Positions 39,698-42,458 of a stretch of DNA of 42,458 nt are shown piece after piece. Source of the stretch: Clostridia bacterium (GTDB lineage Bacteria > Bacillota > Clostridia > Oscillospirales > CAG-272); assembly GCA_017472285.1 (NCBI GenBank), contig JAFUQQ010000010.1:1-42458 (forward strand). Reading direction: 5' to 3'. How positions within the stretch are numbered: position 1 is the stretch's first letter; each line of letters opens with the position of its first letter. The position numbers were made by a program, and so were the translations under genes. Below the pieces are notes generated by a model. It ran no database searches, had not been told where the DNA came from, and saw only the letters and a program-made list of their open reading frames with translations.

Positions 39698-40219
39698 ATG
39701 ATTTTATGGATCATCATTATTGCGGTATCCGTGATTCTGGATCAGGTGACGAAAACGATCGTTATGAATACGATGGAGCTTTATGAATCCATTCCCGTGA
39801 TCGAAAATGTTTTTTCATTCACCTATATTCATAATTATGGCGCGGCATGGGGTATGTTCAGCGATCAACGCTGGGTATTCATTTTGCTGACATCCATCGC
39901 GCTTATTATCATGCCGATCCTTCTTTATAAATACAGAAAGGTTCATTTCCTGTTCAGCCTTTCGCTCTCGCTGATTATCGGTGGCGCGATCGGTAATATG
40001 ATCGACCGTATCGGTCTCGGTTACGTTGTGGATTTTCTGCAAGCGACCTTCATTGATTTTCCCGTTTTCAACGTCGCGGATATCTGTGTCGTTTGCGGTG
40101 CTATCATGATGCTTATTTATATCATATTCCTTGATAAAACGCTTTTTGCCGATAAGCCGAAAACTGCCAAAGTAACGGAAGAGGTGAACCATGACGGAAC
40201 TGATGACAAAGCAAATTGA
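39698..40219 (+). CDS. lspA: Lipoprotein signal peptidase (signal peptidase II)
   Basis: The 173-residue enzyme cleaves lipoprotein signal peptides after lipid attachment. It has four membrane segments and the catalytic aspartates in GGAIGNMIDRIGLGYVVDF and FPVFNVADICVV. Motif NYGAAWGMF near residue 45 is also conserved. AAAAGGAG lies 13 bases before ATG. Several lipoproteins in the window are likely substrates. The C-terminus has 20 extra residues overlapping the rluD start. Confidence 0.95.
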   Translation: MILWIIIIAVSVILDQVTKTIVMNTMELYESIPVIENVFSFTYIHNYGAAWGMFSDQRWVFILLTSIALIIMPILLYKYRKVHFLFSLSLSLIIGGAIGNMIDRIGLGYVVDFLQATFIDFPVFNVADICVVCGAIMMLIYIIFLDKTLFADKPKTAKVTEEVNHDGTDDKAN

Positions 40220-41132
40220 TACGGATTCCGCCGATATCGGCAAACGTCTTGACGTTTTTCTTTCGGAAACGGAAGAAGAATTGACCCGTTCTCACGTACA
40301 GAAGCTCCTGCAGGACGGTATGGTGCTTGTAAACGGCACGACAGTCGCAAAAAATTATAAGATCCGCAAAAATGACGTGATCGAGCTGACCTATCCCGAA
40401 CCCGAACCTTGTGAGGCGCAGCCCGAAAATATTCCGATCGATATCGTTTATGAAGATGATGATATCATCGTTGTCAATAAGCCGAAGGGTATGGTTGTAC
40501 ATCCTGCGGCAGGGAATTATACGGGTACGCTCGTCAGCGCACTTCTCTATCATTGCGGAGAACGTCTTTCGGGCATCGGCGGTGTGATCCGTCCCGGTAT
40601 CGTTCACCGTATCGATAAAGATACGAGCGGTCTGCTCGTCGTTGCCAAAAACGACGCGGCGCATCTTTCGCTTTCCGAACAGATCAAGGAACATCACGTT
40701 TCCCGTATCTATCATGCCATCGCTCTCGGAAAGATCGAAGAAGACCGCACGATCGATCTTCCGATCGGTCGTCATCCCGTTGACCGCAAAAAAATGGCTG
40801 TCACCGAAAAAAATTCCAAAAATGCTGTCACACACATTCACGTTCTGGAAAATTTTCAGGGCGCAACGTATGTGCGCTGTGAATTGGAAACGGGCAGAAC
40901 CCATCAGATCCGCGTACATCTTTCCCATATGAATCATCCGCTTCTCGGTGATCTCGTTTACGGAAGTCCGAAGCTTCCGCTGAATCAGAAATTTGCAAAA
41001 TATACCGAAGGGCAATGCCTTCATGCCAAAGAATTGATCCTCACGCATCCGCGTACAGGCAAGTCCATGCGTTTTACATCGGAGATTCCCGATGATTTTA
41101 CGGAAATTCTTGCACTTTTAAGAAAAAACTGA
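40191..41132 (+). CDS. rluD: RluD-type 23S rRNA pseudouridine synthase
   Basis: The 313-residue enzyme converts specific uridines in rRNA to pseudouridine. It has an N-terminal S4 RNA-binding domain (KRLDVFLSETEEELTRSH) and the catalytic motif HRIDKDTSGLLVVAKN with the catalytic Asp near residue 143, then ETGRTHQIRVHLSHM. GAGGTG sits nine bases upstream of ATG 40191, inside lspA, giving a 29-base overlap between the two genes. Confidence 0.93.
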   Translation: MTELMTKQIDTDSADIGKRLDVFLSETEEELTRSHVQKLLQDGMVLVNGTTVAKNYKIRKNDVIELTYPEPEPCEAQPENIPIDIVYEDDDIIVVNKPKGMVVHPAAGNYTGTLVSALLYHCGERLSGIGGVIRPGIVHRIDKDTSGLLVVAKNDAAHLSLSEQIKEHHVSRIYHAIALGKIEEDRTIDLPIGRHPVDRKKMAVTEKNSKNAVTHIHVLENFQGATYVRCELETGRTHQIRVHLSHMNHPLLGDLVYGSPKLPLNQKFAKYTEGQCLHAKELILTHPRTGKSMRFTSEIPDDFTEILALLRKN

Positions 41133-41145
41133 CGGAAGGATTGAT

Positions 41146-41973
41146 ATGATTATGAAAAAATTTGAAAATATCCTCATCGCATCCGATATTGACGGCACGA
41201 TCCTTTGGGAATCCAAATACATAAATCCGCGCAATTTAGAAAAATTACGTTATTTCTGTGATAACGGCGGTCATTTCGCGCTCTCTACGGGGCGTAATCA
41301 TATCGATATTTTCCGCGTGACGAAAAATCTTGAGGAATACGTCAATGCTCCCTGTATCCTTTGCAACGGCAGTTATCTTTACGACAAGGACAAAGATGAG
41401 ATCATCAATCCGAAATATCTGAACGGTGCCCGTACGGTACAGCTTTTTACGGATGTCAAAGATCATTTTGAAGGTGTCGGTTTCCGTGCGAGTTTTCCCG
41501 AAGGCTTTCTTTGCGCGGTTGAAAATCCGATCATTCTGGAACAGCTCAAGGCTTGGGGACTTGAAAAGCTTGCGATCGTTCGTCCTTTGGCAGAATTTGC
41601 GGCAGAAAAACTTTTCAAGGCGGCTTTCGTTTGCGATGATCCGGCAAAACTTGCGAAATTGCAAAGTTATATCATCGAAAATTATAGCGACGTTTTCAGC
41701 GTAACGACTTCGGGGAAAACGATTATGGAAGTCCAGCCGCTCGGTGTTTCCAAAAAAACACAGATCATTCATCTCAAAAAATTATATCCGCAATGTGAGC
41801 TTTGGTGTATCGGTGATTTCCATAACGATACCGAAATGCTGAAGGGTGCGGACGTTGCCGTTTGTCCCGAAAATGCCGTGGATACGATCAAAGCTATCGC
41901 GCATTTGCAGGTCTGTCATTGTAAAGACGGCGCGCTTGCTGAGATGATCGATGAAATTGAGAAAAGATTATAA
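41146..41973 (+). CDS. Cof-type HAD hydrolase
   Basis: The 275-residue phosphatase of the HAD superfamily has motif I ASDIDGTIL, motif II ALSTGR, motif III Lys in GVSKKTQI and motif IV IGDFHNDTEML with the acidic pair. A cap domain of type C2 (about 85-190) lies between. Members dephosphorylate sugar phosphates or flavin precursors; the substrate is unknown. GGAAGGA lies five bases before ATG 41146, 13 bases after rluD, so it may share the transcript. Confidence 0.9.
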   Translation: MIMKKFENILIASDIDGTILWESKYINPRNLEKLRYFCDNGGHFALSTGRNHIDIFRVTKNLEEYVNAPCILCNGSYLYDKDKDEIINPKYLNGARTVQLFTDVKDHFEGVGFRASFPEGFLCAVENPIILEQLKAWGLEKLAIVRPLAEFAAEKLFKAAFVCDDPAKLAKLQSYIIENYSDVFSVTTSGKTIMEVQPLGVSKKTQIIHLKKLYPQCELWCIGDFHNDTEMLKGADVAVCPENAVDTIKAIAHLQVCHCKDGALAEMIDEIEKRL

Positions 41974-42017
41974 ATATAAAAAACGCTTCCTTTAGGCTTG
42001 TTCTCATAGGGATGTTT

Positions 42018-42056
42018 ACAAATTCGGCAGAGTCATTGTGTTTTCTGCCGATTTGT
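42018..42056 (+). promoter_or_regulatory. Hairpin and promoter before the RAYT gene
   Basis: ACAAATTCGGCAG pairs with CTGCCGATTTGT around a 14-base loop. Overlapping it, TTGTGT (42036-42041) and TATAAT (42059-42064, 17 bases further) make a promoter whose start point would lie within about ten bases of the RAYT ATG, so the leader is very short. Confidence 0.55.
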
Positions 42057-42074
42057 GTTATAATAAGTTGGGTG

Positions 42075-42272
42075 ATGAAAATGGATAATGAAAAGGAATT
42101 GCCAAAAAGAAAATCAACAAGGCTAAAAAACTTTGATTACAGTTCAGCAGGTGCATACTTTGTTACAATATGCATACGTGACAGAATGCACATCTTATCC
42201 GAAATAGTCAAAACAGACCTCATGGCTACCGATAAAACGATGGGTTTAGCGGTAGTATCTCGTCCCTACTAA
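42075..42272 (+). pseudogene. REP-associated tyrosine transposase (RAYT), truncated by an IS
   Basis: The 65-codon remnant starts MKMDNEKELPKRKSTRLKNF and continues YSSAGAYFVTICIRDRMHIL, the typical N-terminus of the RAYT/IS200-like (COG1943) family of single-strand DNA transposases. The HUH and catalytic Tyr motifs that follow in full-length proteins (over 150 residues) are absent: the frame runs into the IS630-like end at 42251 and stops there. It is therefore broken. RAYTs act on REP palindromes, and this window has many REP-like repeats. Confidence 0.8.
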
Positions 42273-42275
42273 AAC

Positions 42276-42333
42276 TTGACATATGAATGATTATTTGGTA
42301 TACTAAAAGAAAACGAAAAAGAGGTATACCAAA
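42276..42333 (+). promoter_or_regulatory. IS630-like promoter and start-codon hairpin, right copy
   Basis: TTGACA (42276-42281), 17 bases, TATACT (42299-42304). TTTGGTATAC (42294-42303) and GTATACCAAA (42324-42333) are perfect 10-base complements that end at the ATG, with the GAGG ribosome site at the base of the stem. The left arm lies upstream of the expected transcription start, so only read-through transcripts from outside can form the hairpin. Confidence 0.7.
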
Positions 42334-42458
42334 ATGTTTAACAAAGAAATATATTTAACCGTAGAAGAACAAATCCAGCTTAAAGAAATTGTCCGCAAAG
42401 GAGTTCACAATGCGCATGTGATTACTCGCGCAAGGGTGCTGTTGATGTTAGATCGCAC
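42334..42458 (+). CDS. IS630-like transposase, N-terminus (partial at window edge)
   Basis: The 41 visible residues start MFNKEIYLTVEEQIQL and continue KEIVRKG and ARVLLMLDR. The pattern (helical start, then a helix-turn-helix beginning with ITRARVLL) matches N-termini of IS630-family transposases. Catalytic residues lie beyond the edge. Confidence 0.75.
   Translation, partial: MFNKEIYLTVEEQIQLKEIVRKGVHNAHVITRARVLLMLDR

Larger units (their letters stand above)
42251..42458 (+). mobile_element. IS630-like element, 5' end, right copy (partial)
   Basis: The end sequence GGTAGTATCTCGTCCCTAC starts here, identical to the left copy for 142 bases. The element continues past the window edge. It interrupts the RAYT gene. 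The base pair before it is GC and not the TA seen at the left copy, so either the boundary is two bases inward (GGTA) or the target duplication has drifted. Confidence 0.8.

Noticed and set aside
1..42458. The whole window as one composite transposon flanked by IS copies
   Set aside because: The interior holds core chromosomal operons in canonical order, and the IS copies look like assembly break points; only short patches look mobile.

Overview
The window looks like a chromosomal segment of a low-to-mid GC Gram-positive anaerobe, most likely a gut-type member of Clostridia. The support is: strong AGGAGG-type ribosome binding sites, TTGACA/TATAAT promoters with 17-base spacers, an L10-leader attenuator, the rpmH-rnpA-yidD-yidC-jag-mnmE block, sepF/divIVA division genes, a CwlD-type spore-cortex amidase, a CD3324-family gene and BspA-like and DUF4886-like lipoproteins. 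Genus cannot be set from the sequence alone. I used no database search; family names come from motifs and remembered family features.

Layout. Positions 1-142 and 42251-42392 are identical inverted copies of the 5' end of an IS630-like element, both pointing outward, so the segment ends in repeats and may be a whole assembly contig. 235-1877 (minus) is a two-gene ABC transporter. 2079-5167 (plus) is the ribosomal L34 / RNase P protein / membrane insertase / Jag operon, followed by mnmE and birA. 8246-9490 is a free-standing L10-L7/L12 operon with its attenuator leader, then tRNA-Pro(GGG). 9.7-11.7 kb is a small accessory patch: a CD3324-ParB-like fusion with an internal start, a small orphan ORF, an XRE regulator with an FtsK-gamma-like tail and a TnpV-like remnant. 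11.7-16.9 kb (minus) is a LytTR/GHKL two-component system followed by a heterodimeric ABC exporter. 17-19.2 kb holds two gene remnants, a rhodanese lipoprotein and ilvE.

19.3-29.4 kb carries membrane proteins, a tyrosine recombinase, two amidases, an LRR lipoprotein, an FMN reductase and radA. 29.4-33.4 kb has a PAP2 phosphatase, a ROK glucokinase, a cysteine-rich zinc-ribbon protein and a KdgK-type sugar kinase, which together suggest hexose and uronate-derived sugar use. 33.7-35.7 kb encodes a large secreted SGNH-type lipoprotein. 35.9-37.3 kb is a divergent membrane protein / XRE regulator pair with a DNA-alkylation-repair enzyme. 37.5-42 kb is the ylm-type division cluster (yggS, sepF, divIVA, lspA, rluD), then a HAD hydrolase and a RAYT transposase cut by the right-hand IS.

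The most distinctive signal lies outside the genes. At least four families of short palindromic repeats sit between genes. One is a composite unit of about 110-128 bases (REP-like GGGGAGG hairpin + spacer + ACTTTTCTTT/AAAGAAAAGT hairpin) seen in two extended copies and several partial ones. A REP-associated (RAYT-like) transposase lies in the same window. A possible non-autonomous repeat system, whose RAYT partner here is disrupted, is the best candidate for something undescribed.
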